NCBI GenBank assembly: GCA_024233785.1
Contig: JACKPD010000019.1
Location: 1 to 44,609, forward strand
DNA length: 44,609 nucleotides
Origin: Spirochaetales bacterium
GTDB lineage: Bacteria > Spirochaetota > Spirochaetia > CADAEX01
Direction: 5' to 3'
Position 1 is the first letter of the stretch. The number at the start of each line of letters is the position of its first letter. Below are positions 16,290 through 24,215 of the stretch, in pieces. The translations under genes were made by a program, and so were the position numbers. The notes under the pieces were generated by a model. That model searched no databases, had not been told where the DNA came from, and worked only from the letters and a program-made list of their open reading frames with translations.

Positions 16290-18155
16290 TCAGTCTTTTC
16301 TTTTTTTCTTCTTTTTATCCGAACCGGCCTTGATGAGCTTCGAGCCCTTGTCAAAGGTGGACCACCATTTATCTCCCGCATTATCTTTCCCGCTTTTCCT
16401 GCCTGATTCGCTCCTCGGTTTTTCACCCCGTCCGCCGCCGCTCTCTTTTCTTGAGGGCCTGCTGTCCCTGTCAGCGAATCTTTCACGGTTATCAGCAGCC
16501 CAGCTGGGAAATCCGGAGCTGTTTTCACTGTTGTCCCTGCCTTTGGAGCTTCTGCTTTTGGGCCTGCTGTCGCGGTTACTGTCGCGGCTGCCGCCGTGTC
16601 CGGTAAACCTGCCCCCTTCACGGTTTGAGGATTTTCTTGAGTCCCGGCCGAAATCACGCCCGGAACCGCTTCCTGAATCACGGCCGGATCCCCTTCTTGA
16701 ATCCCTGCCCCTGTCGCCTCCGCGGTCGCTTCTGTTGTATGAGGTGCTGCCTGAGCCTCCCCTTGAAGAGCTCCTTGAACCCGACCTCTCCCCCCTGTCG
16801 CGGCTTTTTCCGGCTGACTGCGGTTCAAATGTCTGGGTGTCGTCATACCCTTCGCTTTTTCCATCCATCGCAAGCTTTAAAAGAACAGCTGCGACATCAA
16901 GTGATGTATAATCATCGCCGATAAGGCTTTCAACAATCCTTACATAGCGTGAAAGTGAGCCTTTTTCAGCCAGAGCTTTAATTTTCTCGCTGTAGCTTTT
17001 AATCATTGTGCTGTCAAGGTCATCAATTGTAGGAATTGTACCGCGGGAGATTTTAATCCCGTTGGACCTTTCAATTCTTCTGAGGTTGTAGACCTCCCGG
17101 CCTGTAACAAAGGTAAAAGATCTTCCGCTTTTCCCCGCCCTGCCTGTTCTTCCGATCCTGTGGATATAATCTTCATCATCCCTGGGCAGATCATAATTAA
17201 ATACAGCTGCTATATCGTTGACATCGATCCCCCGGCCTGCAACATCAGTTGCCACAAGTATTTCAACAGTTCCGTTTCTGAATCCTGCCATTACTTTCTC
17301 ACGCTGTTTCTGAGACATATCTCCGTGAAGTCCTTCAGCAAAGTAGCCCCTGGTTTTGAGGACCTCTACGAGATCGTCAACTTTTGATTTTGTATTACAG
17401 AAAACAAGAGCAAGCTTGATATCATAATAATCAATCAGCCTTGCAACTGCTTCCGGCTTTGATCTTTCAGAAATTTCGAATGACATCTGGTCAATTATCG
17501 GAGCGTTGATTTTCTGGCTTGTTACATCGATTACTACAGGGTCTTTCTGGAACCTGTTGGTAAGGGAAAGAATATCCTTTGACATTGTGGCGGAGAACAT
17601 TACTGTCTGCCTGTCAGGAGAAGTTTCCCCGAGGATATACTCGATATCCTCCCTGAAACCCATATCAAGCATTTCATCCGCTTCATCAAGAACAACCATC
17701 GAAACAGGTGTAAGGGAAATTGATCCGCGCCTCATGTGGTCCATCATACGCCCCGGTGTTCCGACAATAATGAGAGGTTTTTTCTTTAAAGCTTTAAACT
17801 GGCGGTCAATTTCCTGTCCGCCGTATACAGCAACTACAGACGCGTCTGAAACGCTTCCCATGAATTTCATGAGCTTGCGGAACTCTTCCGTAATCTGCAT
17901 AACAAGTTCCCTGGTCGGACACAGAACAAGCGCCTGGAGCGACCTTGAACCGGGAGTGAGTTTTTCAATAATAGGTATGGCAAACGCGGCAGTTTTTCCT
18001 GTACCGGTTTGAGCCTGTCCTATAACATCCCGTCCTTCCAGTATTACCGGAATTGTCTCCGACTGAATCGGGGATGCTTCTTCGAAGCCCATTTCTTCTA
18101 CCGCGCTCAGAATATGGCCGGAGAGAGGGAGTTCGTTAAATCGTAATTTTTTCAT
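16290..18155 (-). CDS. DEAD-box RNA helicase with long RGG/RS-rich tail
   Basis: ATP-dependent RNA helicase. Residues 1-370 carry the core in order: Q motif (ASPIQSETIP), AQTGTGKT, PTRELV, TPGRM, DEAD in VVLDEADEMLDMGF, SAT, and HRIGRTGRAG. A short helical segment follows to about 430. Residues about 435-621 are an unstructured tail dominated by Arg, Ser, Gly and Asp (repeats such as RDSGSGSGRD), ending in a lysine-rich stretch KKKKKRKD. Such tails bind RNA and can drive condensate formation. The core is like CsdA/DeaD-type helicases used in ribosome assembly and cold adaptation. A promoter lies about 125 bases upstream, leaving a leader of about 120 bases with a hairpin, a feature common in cold-induced genes. 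Confidence 0.93.
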   Translation of the reverse strand: MKKLRFNELPLSGHILSAVEEMGFEEASPIQSETIPVILEGRDVIGQAQTGTGKTAAFAIPIIEKLTPGSRSLQALVLCPTRELVMQITEEFRKLMKFMGSVSDASVVAVYGGQEIDRQFKALKKKPLIIVGTPGRMMDHMRRGSISLTPVSMVVLDEADEMLDMGFREDIEYILGETSPDRQTVMFSATMSKDILSLTNRFQKDPVVIDVTSQKINAPIIDQMSFEISERSKPEAVARLIDYYDIKLALVFCNTKSKVDDLVEVLKTRGYFAEGLHGDMSQKQREKVMAGFRNGTVEILVATDVAGRGIDVNDIAAVFNYDLPRDDEDYIHRIGRTGRAGKSGRSFTFVTGREVYNLRRIERSNGIKISRGTIPTIDDLDSTMIKSYSEKIKALAEKGSLSRYVRIVESLIGDDYTSLDVAAVLLKLAMDGKSEGYDDTQTFEPQSAGKSRDRGERSGSRSSSRGGSGSTSYNRSDRGGDRGRDSRRGSGRDSGSGSGRDFGRDSRKSSNREGGRFTGHGGSRDSNRDSRPKSRSSKGRDNSENSSGFPSWAADNRERFADRDSRPSRKESGGGRGEKPRSESGRKSGKDNAGDKWWSTFDKGSKLIKAGSDKKKKKRKD

Positions 18156-18209
18156 TAATATTCCTTATCATTGATTCGGGTATACAGGTGGGAATCCGTG
18201 GAGAAATAA

Positions 18210-18243
18210 GCCGCACTTTGCAAACCTTATTAGTAACTGCGGC
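18210..18243 (-). promoter_or_regulatory. Hairpin in the helicase mRNA leader
   Basis: GCCGCA (18210-18215) pairs with TGCGGC (18238-18243). It lies inside the predicted 120-base leader of the helicase. Role in temperature or feedback control is a guess. Confidence 0.35.
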
Positions 18244-18282
18244 CAAAATCCAAACCGAATAATTTTTACTAATTTCATATAT

Positions 18283-18311
18283 ATACTATCATACTATTAA
18301 ACGCCCTGCAA
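18283..18311 (-). promoter_or_regulatory. Promoter of the DEAD-box helicase gene
   Basis: Minus strand: TTGCAG (18311-18306), 17-base spacer, TAGTAT (18288-18283). Start of transcription near 18276. Confidence 0.5.
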
Positions 18312-18339
18312 TATGGCGCACTGACGTTTGAAAAACATA

Positions 18340-18362
18340 AATCACTGAAGTTAAAAGTGATT
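18340..18362 (-). terminator. Terminator of the short-chain dehydrogenase gene
   Basis: On the minus strand AATCACT and AGTGATT form a perfect 7-bp stem with a 9-base loop, followed by a T-rich stretch ending in five T. It lies 38 bases after the stop of the dehydrogenase gene. Confidence 0.6.
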
Positions 18363-18399
18363 CTTACAGCAAAAAGGTCATATTCTGACATATCCGCAA

Positions 18400-19188
18400 T
18401 CATTCAGCCTTGCGTCTGCCCTGTATTTTCATAACAAAATCTGTTACAAGAGAAGAAGGCATCAGCCTTACAGAAAAAACAAGCAGAGAATTTATTATTC
18501 CGTGTACAGCAATTCTTTTCCCCTTAAGCATAGCTTTGTATCCGTACCTTGCAACATCCAGCGCAGAGGCAATTCTTTTCCCTGCAAACAGTTTTGAGCC
18601 TTCAAGATTTGCAGCAGATTTAAAGCCGGTATCAGTAGCGCCCGGACAGAGCGCTGTCACCGTAACGCCGCTTCCTTCAAGCTCTTTTGCAAGTGCCTGG
18701 GAAAAGGAGAGCACATAGGCCTTTGTCGCATAGTAGACAGCCATGAGAGGACCCGGCTGAAAAGCCGCGGTAGAGGCCACATTCATTATAGCGCCCCTCC
18801 CCTGTAAAACCATAAGGGGAGCAAATAGCCGGGTGAGACGGGTAAGAGTTTTGATATTAAGATCTATCATCCGGCTCAATTTGTCAGGATCTGAATCAAT
18901 GAAAAAGCCGTAATCTCCAAAGCCCGCGTTGTTTATCAGATAATCAATCTGCAGCCCTGATTTTTTTACTTCATCAAATAATTTATCGGGAGAAGCTTCA
19001 TCAGAAAGATCAATCTGTATTATTTTTACTTTTATCCCGTATTTTTTGGTGAGATTATCCCTTATTGTTTCAAGTTTTTCCCTGTTCCGGGAGGCAAGCA
19101 CCAGATCAATTCTGTCAAAAGCCATCAGGCCGGCAAGTTCAAGCCCGATTCCGCTGCTTGCTCCTGTAATAACCGCTGTTCTGTTCAA
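18400..19188 (-). CDS. Short-chain dehydrogenase/reductase
   Basis: Classical NAD(P)-dependent SDR of about 262 residues. The cofactor motif TGASSGIG is at the N-terminus, NNAGFGDYG is the structural motif near residue 90, and the catalytic YYATK (Tyr and Lys) lies near residue 157. The arginine-containing ASRNR after the second strand suggests NADPH. The start is a matter of choice: a GTG at 19197 has no ribosome site, while a TTG at 19188 has GAGGTG six bases before it, so TTG is used here. It resembles the DltE/YqjQ-type SDRs, whose substrates are mostly unknown. It is divergent from glycogen phosphorylase. Confidence 0.88.
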   Translation of the reverse strand: MNRTAVITGASSGIGLELAGLMAFDRIDLVLASRNREKLETIRDNLTKKYGIKVKIIQIDLSDEASPDKLFDEVKKSGLQIDYLINNAGFGDYGFFIDSDPDKLSRMIDLNIKTLTRLTRLFAPLMVLQGRGAIMNVASTAAFQPGPLMAVYYATKAYVLSFSQALAKELEGSGVTVTALCPGATDTGFKSAANLEGSKLFAGKRIASALDVARYGYKAMLKGKRIAVHGIINSLLVFSVRLMPSSLVTDFVMKIQGRRKAE

Positions 19189-19205
19189 AAAAAACACCTC
19201 GAAAT

Positions 19206-19235
19206 TTGTAATTACATTTTTCTTTTAAATATAAT
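19206..19235 (+). promoter_or_regulatory. Possible upstream promoter of glgP
   Basis: TTGTAA (19206-19211), 18-base spacer, TATAAT (19230-19235). Further TATAAT boxes occur at about 19264 and 19310 without good -35 partners. The 200-base region is AT-rich and may hold more than one start. Confidence 0.35.
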
Positions 19236-19350
19236 CATTTCCTGTCAAATAGAGTAGAAAATATAATCCGAAGCTTTTTACAGATGAATATTTTAAGATA
19301 AGGTTTACCTATAATCAGATATTATTCTTTTACGTATTATTAAAATAATC

Positions 19351-19379
19351 TTGCTGACTTTCAATTGTAGACATAGAAT
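19351..19379 (+). promoter_or_regulatory. Promoter of glgP
   Basis: TTGCTG (19351-19356), 17-base spacer, TAGAAT (19374-19379). The AGGTGAGG ribosome site and the ATG at 19398 follow at once, giving a leader of about 12 bases. Confidence 0.5.
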
Positions 19380-19397
19380 ATATAGGTGAGGTAAAAA

Positions 19398-21914
19398 ATG
19401 GCAGTTAAAAGAAGTCCGCGTACAGAAGCAGTAGTAAAGGCAGACATAGACTTTGACAGTCTCAAGCATAAAGACGCAGAATCGGTAAAGGTATCGATGC
19501 TTACCCATCTTAAGTATTCTCTCGCAAAGGATCAGTACAGTGCCACAAAACTTGATGTTTTTAACGGTCTTGCAATGACATTGAGAGATTTCCTGTTTGA
19601 GAGATGGATTGAGACACAGCAGACATATTATAACAAGGGAGCAAAAAGGGTTTACTACCTTTCTCTTGAATTTCTTATGGGGAGGACCCTTACCAATACA
19701 ATAATAAATCTTGGTATGCATGATGTAATAAGCAAAGCTGTTTCGGAACTCGGTCTTGATCTGAATGAAATAGAGGAGCTTGAATATGACGCAGGGCTTG
19801 GGAACGGAGGGCTGGGAAGGCTTGCGGCATGTTTTCTCGATTCCATGGCAACACTTGAGCTTCCGGCGTACGGTTATGGAATAAGATATGAATATGGAAT
19901 ATTTTTTCAGAAGATTATTGACGGCTATCAGGTTGAAACGCCTGACCCCTGGCTCCGGTACGGGAATCCGTGGGAAATTCCAAGGCCTGAGTTCCTTTAC
20001 CCTGTTACATTCTACGGCCATCTAAATGAATACAATGACAGCGAAGGTTTTTATCACTGTGACTGGGAAGGGGGTACACAGGTAATGGCCATGGCCTACG
20101 ATGTACCTATTCCAGGCTATAACAACAATACTGTAAACAACATGAGGCTGTGGGCAGCAAAATCCACACGTGATTTTGAGCTTGATTATTTTAATCACGG
20201 CAATTATGAACAGGCAGTTTCAGACAAGGTTGTAACAGAAACCCTTTCAAAGGTGCTCTATCCCAATGATAATGTTTTTGAAGGTAAGGAGCTGAGACTC
20301 AAACAGGAGTATTTTTTTGTTTCAGCGACACTGCAGGACATAATCAGAAGGTATAAAAAAACACACGGCAGCAATTTTTCACACTTTTCCGACAAGGTAG
20401 CGGTACAGCTTAATGATACACATCCTGCGATTGGAATCGCGGAACTTATGAGAATCCTTCTTGATGTTGAAAATTTATCATGGGAGGAAAGCTGGGATAT
20501 TACAGTTAATACTTTCGGCTATACAAACCACACTATACTTCCCGAAGCGCTTGAAAAATGGCCGATGAGCCTTTTTTCAAAAGTTCTTCCCCGTCATATA
20601 AAGATTATTAACGAAATCAATTTCAGATTTTTAAACGAGATTGAAAGAAGGTATCCGGGAGACATCAGCAAACTTTCAAGAATGTCAATTATTGAGGAAG
20701 GGAATGAAAAAAGGGTAAGGATGGCTAACCTCGCGATAATAGGGAGCCACTCGGTAAACGGCGTTTCACAGCTCCATTCTGATATTATAAGGGACGATAT
20801 TTTTAGTGATTTCCATCTTATGTATCCTGGAAAGTTCAACAACAAGACCAACGGAATTACGCAGAGAAGATGGCTTGCCGTCTGCAATCCTATGCTTGCA
20901 GGTCTTATTACTGAAAGTATCGGCGGCGGCTGGATCAGGGACCTTTACAAACTGAAAAAACTGATCCCCCTGGCGAAAGATAAATCATTTCTTTCAAGAT
21001 GGGAAAAAGTTAAGACTGCAAACAAAAAAGTACTTGCTGACTATATTTACAGGCATAATTGTATAGAGGTTGACCCTGAATCAATTTTCGACTGCCAGGT
21101 CAAACGGCTTCATGAATATAAAAGGCAGCTCCTTAACATCCTGCATGCGGTAACGCTTTATAACAGAATAAGGGAAAATCCAGATTCAGTAAAAGTAAAG
21201 AGAACAATAATTCTGGCAGGAAAAGCCGCGCCCGGCTACTACACGGCAAAGCTTATTATCAAGCTTGTAAACGCGGTTGCGGAAACAGTCAATAACGACA
21301 GTTCCGTTAAAGGAATGCTTAAAGTCGTTTTCCTTGCCAATTACGGCGTAAGTCTAGCTGAGAAGATAATCCCTGCGGCAAATCTTTCTGAGCAGATATC
21401 AACAGCAGGAACAGAAGCCTCGGGAACAAGCAACATGAAGTTTGCCCTTAACGGGGCGCTGACCATCGGGACACTTGACGGGGCAAATATTGAAATTCTT
21501 GAAGAAGTAGGAAAGGATAATATTTTCATATTCGGTTATGACAGCGCCGGACTTTCAAAGATTAAGTCCATGGGCTATGATCCGCAGTATTATTACAATA
21601 CAAACGATGAATTAAAAAAAGCTCTCGACATGATTTCATCCGGATATTTCTCACCGTACAACACTGATCTGTTCAAACCTCTTACTGATTCGCTGATTTA
21701 TCACGGAGACAACTATATGCTTCTCGCCGATTATCAAAGCTATATCGACAGCCAGAGGCAGGTTGAAGAACTATATTTCGACAGGAGCGGGTGGAACACA
21801 AAATCAGTTTTAAATGTTGCAAAATCCGGTAAATTCTCAAGCGACAGAACAATAGAAGAATACGCGAAAGATATATGGGGAGCAAAGCCCGTAAGTATAA
21901 AACTTCCGGAGTAA
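19398..21914 (+). CDS. glgP: Glycogen/starch/alpha-glucan phosphorylase
   Basis: Phosphorolytic release of glucose-1-phosphate from glycogen or maltodextrin, PLP-dependent. The 838-residue length matches the GlgP/MalP family. Markers include YLSLEFLMGRTL and DAGLGNGGLGRLAACFLDS near the N-terminus, QLNDTHPAI in the middle, VKRLHEYKRQ, and the PLP-lysine motif GTSNMKFALNG near residue 680. The N-terminus carries a short lysine-rich extension before the conserved part. It stands alone between an SDR gene and the sensor gene, with its own promoter and terminator. The phosphohexomutase at 38437-40191 could feed its product into glycolysis. Confidence 0.97.
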   Translation: MAVKRSPRTEAVVKADIDFDSLKHKDAESVKVSMLTHLKYSLAKDQYSATKLDVFNGLAMTLRDFLFERWIETQQTYYNKGAKRVYYLSLEFLMGRTLTNTIINLGMHDVISKAVSELGLDLNEIEELEYDAGLGNGGLGRLAACFLDSMATLELPAYGYGIRYEYGIFFQKIIDGYQVETPDPWLRYGNPWEIPRPEFLYPVTFYGHLNEYNDSEGFYHCDWEGGTQVMAMAYDVPIPGYNNNTVNNMRLWAAKSTRDFELDYFNHGNYEQAVSDKVVTETLSKVLYPNDNVFEGKELRLKQEYFFVSATLQDIIRRYKKTHGSNFSHFSDKVAVQLNDTHPAIGIAELMRILLDVENLSWEESWDITVNTFGYTNHTILPEALEKWPMSLFSKVLPRHIKIINEINFRFLNEIERRYPGDISKLSRMSIIEEGNEKRVRMANLAIIGSHSVNGVSQLHSDIIRDDIFSDFHLMYPGKFNNKTNGITQRRWLAVCNPMLAGLITESIGGGWIRDLYKLKKLIPLAKDKSFLSRWEKVKTANKKVLADYIYRHNCIEVDPESIFDCQVKRLHEYKRQLLNILHAVTLYNRIRENPDSVKVKRTIILAGKAAPGYYTAKLIIKLVNAVAETVNNDSSVKGMLKVVFLANYGVSLAEKIIPAANLSEQISTAGTEASGTSNMKFALNGALTIGTLDGANIEILEEVGKDNIFIFGYDSAGLSKIKSMGYDPQYYYNTNDELKKALDMISSGYFSPYNTDLFKPLTDSLIYHGDNYMLLADYQSYIDSQRQVEELYFDRSGWNTKSVLNVAKSGKFSSDRTIEEYAKDIWGAKPVSIKLPE

Positions 21915-21931
21915 TTTTTTAATGCGACAGC

Positions 21932-21973
21932 AGCATCAGCCAGCGGGCTTAAAGCTTTCCGGCTGATGCTTTT
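21932..21973 (+). terminator. Terminator of glgP
   Basis: AGCATCAGCC (21932-21941) and GGCTGATGCT (21961-21970) form a perfect 10-bp stem followed by a short T-run. It stands in the 74 bases between the convergent glgP and sensor genes. Confidence 0.7.
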
Positions 21974-21988
21974 CCACTTCCGCCAGCT

Positions 21989-24103
21989 TTAGCTTGCGCT
22001 CACAAGAGTAATTTGTGTTGTCTCTGAAATATTTGTGATATCATTGACAGCATTTTTTATTTCTTTCACCCTTTCTCTTATTTTATCTGATTCAATTTTT
22101 ACAGTATCAGTAAGTGAACGAAGCTGATTAAGCGAACCTATAATCTCGCCTGAACCTTCAGACATCTCGTTCATCTGAATAAGTATTTCTGAGATAACAA
22201 GAGCAACCTGCTGAATATCCGTCATCAGAACTTTCATCCCCTCGCTTGATTTTTCAGTAATTTTCCTTGATCCTGAAACATGTTTCTCGATATCAGAAAG
22301 GGTTGAAGATATCATGTTTGAATTTTCTGAAGCGCTTTCCGCAAGTTTTCCTATTTCACTGGCAACAACAGCAAATCCCTTGCCGAAAGCTCCCGCATGA
22401 GCTGCCTCTATCGCGGCATTTAACGAAAGCAGGTTGGTATTGGTGGAGATGGATTTTATCATGTCTGTCATCTCGAAAATACCTGAGACTGCCTCTGCCA
22501 CGTTCTTCATGGCATCTATTGTCTCCTGAAGGCTGCTCTCTCCGGCAAGTGCTTTCTCAGCCATATCCTCAATAAGAATTTTTCTCTCGCCTGCCTTTGA
22601 AGCAAGAGTCCTTATGACTTCAATCATCTCCTCTACCGCGGCTGATGAATCTCCCAGATGCCTGGCCTGTTTCATTATTATCTCGAAAAACTGCTCAAGA
22701 GATCCTGTTATCGCCTCAATACTTTTGTTGACATCAGAAACCTTGCAGCTCAGTTCAGTATATATTTCTTCAAGATGTTTTCTTTCCATCCCGATAACCT
22801 TCTCCCTGTAGTGGTTGCAGTTTTCAGGTTTGTTCAACTTGTTGTGTATGGCCTCTGCCATCTTTTCACAGCTGTTATAGCCGCAGGAACAGCAGTTGAT
22901 AATGTCATTTTCATTATATTTCAGCATACTTCTGTAAATTGCTTCCCTTTCTTCCTGTATGGGGACTGTAATAGAGTTGTTTTCCGAAAGTCTTTTATAA
23001 CTGCGGTCATAAAGACCTTCTTTCCAGAATTTTGAAACAATTTTACCGATATTTTTTTTAACTCCCGGCCTTAAGCCTGACAGAACGCTTCTTTTTCCGG
23101 CATACATTTTTTTCAGCTGTTCGCTTCTCTGGTTTACATAATACTCAACTTCATCCGGAGACTTGCCTGCGTTACCGGTACCCGGCCCGCCGTTGCAGCC
23201 CAGACTGCAGTTAAGGCAGTCGATGAGAAGAGGGCTTTTCCCTTCTTTAATCATCTGCGGAAGATGGTCAAGATATTCATATACAACTTCCGGCCCTTCA
23301 ATTTTCCGCGTCACACTGCCGATTTCGGGCCTGTCTCTGAGAGCGGTCTGAAGAAGGCCCCCGGGGCTTGAAAAAAGGACCGCCCTTTCAGCGGGAGGAT
23401 TATCATAATCAGTCCCATTAAACCCGGAGAGATCCACCTTTGCGGTTCTCAAATGTTCTTTCAGCGAAACCATTGTCACATTGAAGATATTTATTCCAAT
23501 TTCTTCGAACTCCCTCTTTTTTGCCGGACATGGAGATATACAGAGGATTTTGTGCCTGCTGTACTGCGGATAATAATTTTTTATCATTTTTATCGTATGT
23601 GTCATCGGACTGTCTGCAGGCGCAAGATATTCAAGGAGTTCAGGTTTATATAGTTCAATATAGGAAACAATCGCGGGGCAAGGCTGGGCAATAACCGCTT
23701 TAGGGTTTGAAGCTTCTATGTGCTTAAAATAGGATTTTACAGTAAGCTCAGCCCCGAAGCTGACATCAAAAACCGCTTCAATTCCGATGCTTTTAAGGTA
23801 ACTGTTAAGTTTCAGGAAATCACCGGGAAAAACCGCTGCCGAAGCAGGCGCTACTATCGCGATCATCTTTTCCTTTTTCCCCAGTGATTCAAGAAAGGGA
23901 TGCATGTCATCAATAATTTTTCTGGCATCATGGGTGCATGCCGCAATACAGCTGCCGCATCCGATGCAAAGGTCATGATTAATTACTACCTTCTCCCCGC
24001 TTCCGTCAATACATATCTTTACCGGACAGACAGCAATGCAGGTATGGCAGTTTCTGCACCTCTCTTCATCAACATGGATGACAGGTTTAAGTACTTTTTT
24101 CAT
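21989..24103 (-). CDS. Soluble [FeFe]-hydrogenase-like / methyl-accepting chemotaxis fusion protein
   Basis: A 704-residue protein with four parts. Residues 10-60 hold two [4Fe-4S] ferredoxin motifs (C16/19/22/26 and C46/49/52/56). Residues 78-330 match the C-terminal domain of [FeFe]-hydrogenase: QPCPAIV (C142), SPCPAKKREFE (C192) and NCSLGCNGGPG (C299, C303) keep the four H-cluster cysteine positions. The catalytic-type neighbours are changed, with Pro before C142 where proton-transferring enzymes have Cys, and Ser in place of the Met before the second motif. Residues about 403-430 carry CCSCGYNSC plus C429, an RnfB-like Fe-S motif. Residues about 455-704 are a chemoreceptor signalling coil with the tip TNTNLLSLNAAIEAAHAG. 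No membrane helix or HAMP is seen. It probably senses H2 or redox state and signals to CheA/CheW. The ATG has GGAG upstream. Confidence 0.9.
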   Translation of the reverse strand: MKKVLKPVIHVDEERCRNCHTCIAVCPVKICIDGSGEKVVINHDLCIGCGSCIAACTHDARKIIDDMHPFLESLGKKEKMIAIVAPASAAVFPGDFLKLNSYLKSIGIEAVFDVSFGAELTVKSYFKHIEASNPKAVIAQPCPAIVSYIELYKPELLEYLAPADSPMTHTIKMIKNYYPQYSRHKILCISPCPAKKREFEEIGINIFNVTMVSLKEHLRTAKVDLSGFNGTDYDNPPAERAVLFSSPGGLLQTALRDRPEIGSVTRKIEGPEVVYEYLDHLPQMIKEGKSPLLIDCLNCSLGCNGGPGTGNAGKSPDEVEYYVNQRSEQLKKMYAGKRSVLSGLRPGVKKNIGKIVSKFWKEGLYDRSYKRLSENNSITVPIQEEREAIYRSMLKYNENDIINCCSCGYNSCEKMAEAIHNKLNKPENCNHYREKVIGMERKHLEEIYTELSCKVSDVNKSIEAITGSLEQFFEIIMKQARHLGDSSAAVEEMIEVIRTLASKAGERKILIEDMAEKALAGESSLQETIDAMKNVAEAVSGIFEMTDMIKSISTNTNLLSLNAAIEAAHAGAFGKGFAVVASEIGKLAESASENSNMISSTLSDIEKHVSGSRKITEKSSEGMKVLMTDIQQVALVISEILIQMNEMSEGSGEIIGSLNQLRSLTDTVKIESDKIRERVKEIKNAVNDITNISETTQITLVSAS

Positions 24104-24140
24104 GTGGAATTCTCCGTTTTAATAAATATTCAACGCAGCA

Positions 24141-24166
24141 AATGGATAAGAACACAATTATCCATT
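24141..24166. promoter_or_regulatory. Inverted repeat between speA and the sensor gene
   Basis: AATGGATAA (24141-24149) is perfectly complementary to TTATCCATT (24158-24166), with an 8-base spacer. It stands about 38 bases before the sensor start. No T-run follows in either direction, so an operator is more likely than a terminator. Confidence 0.45.
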
Positions 24167-24215
24167 AAAACGTTTAAAGTCGTCCGTATTCTATGCCTGA
24201 GCTATATCTTAAAAA

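Noticed and set aside
16277..16911. Two long open frames overlapping the helicase tail (minus 16277-16873 and plus 16330-16911)
   Set aside because: Both come from the repetitive Arg/Ser/Gly codons of the helicase tail read in other frames, and show only low-complexity sequence.
19305..20021. 238-residue open frame on the minus strand over the start of glgP
   Set aside because: It lies opposite the well-supported glycogen phosphorylase gene and its promoter, has no ribosome site and no recognisable domain; its composition is that of a reversed coding strand.
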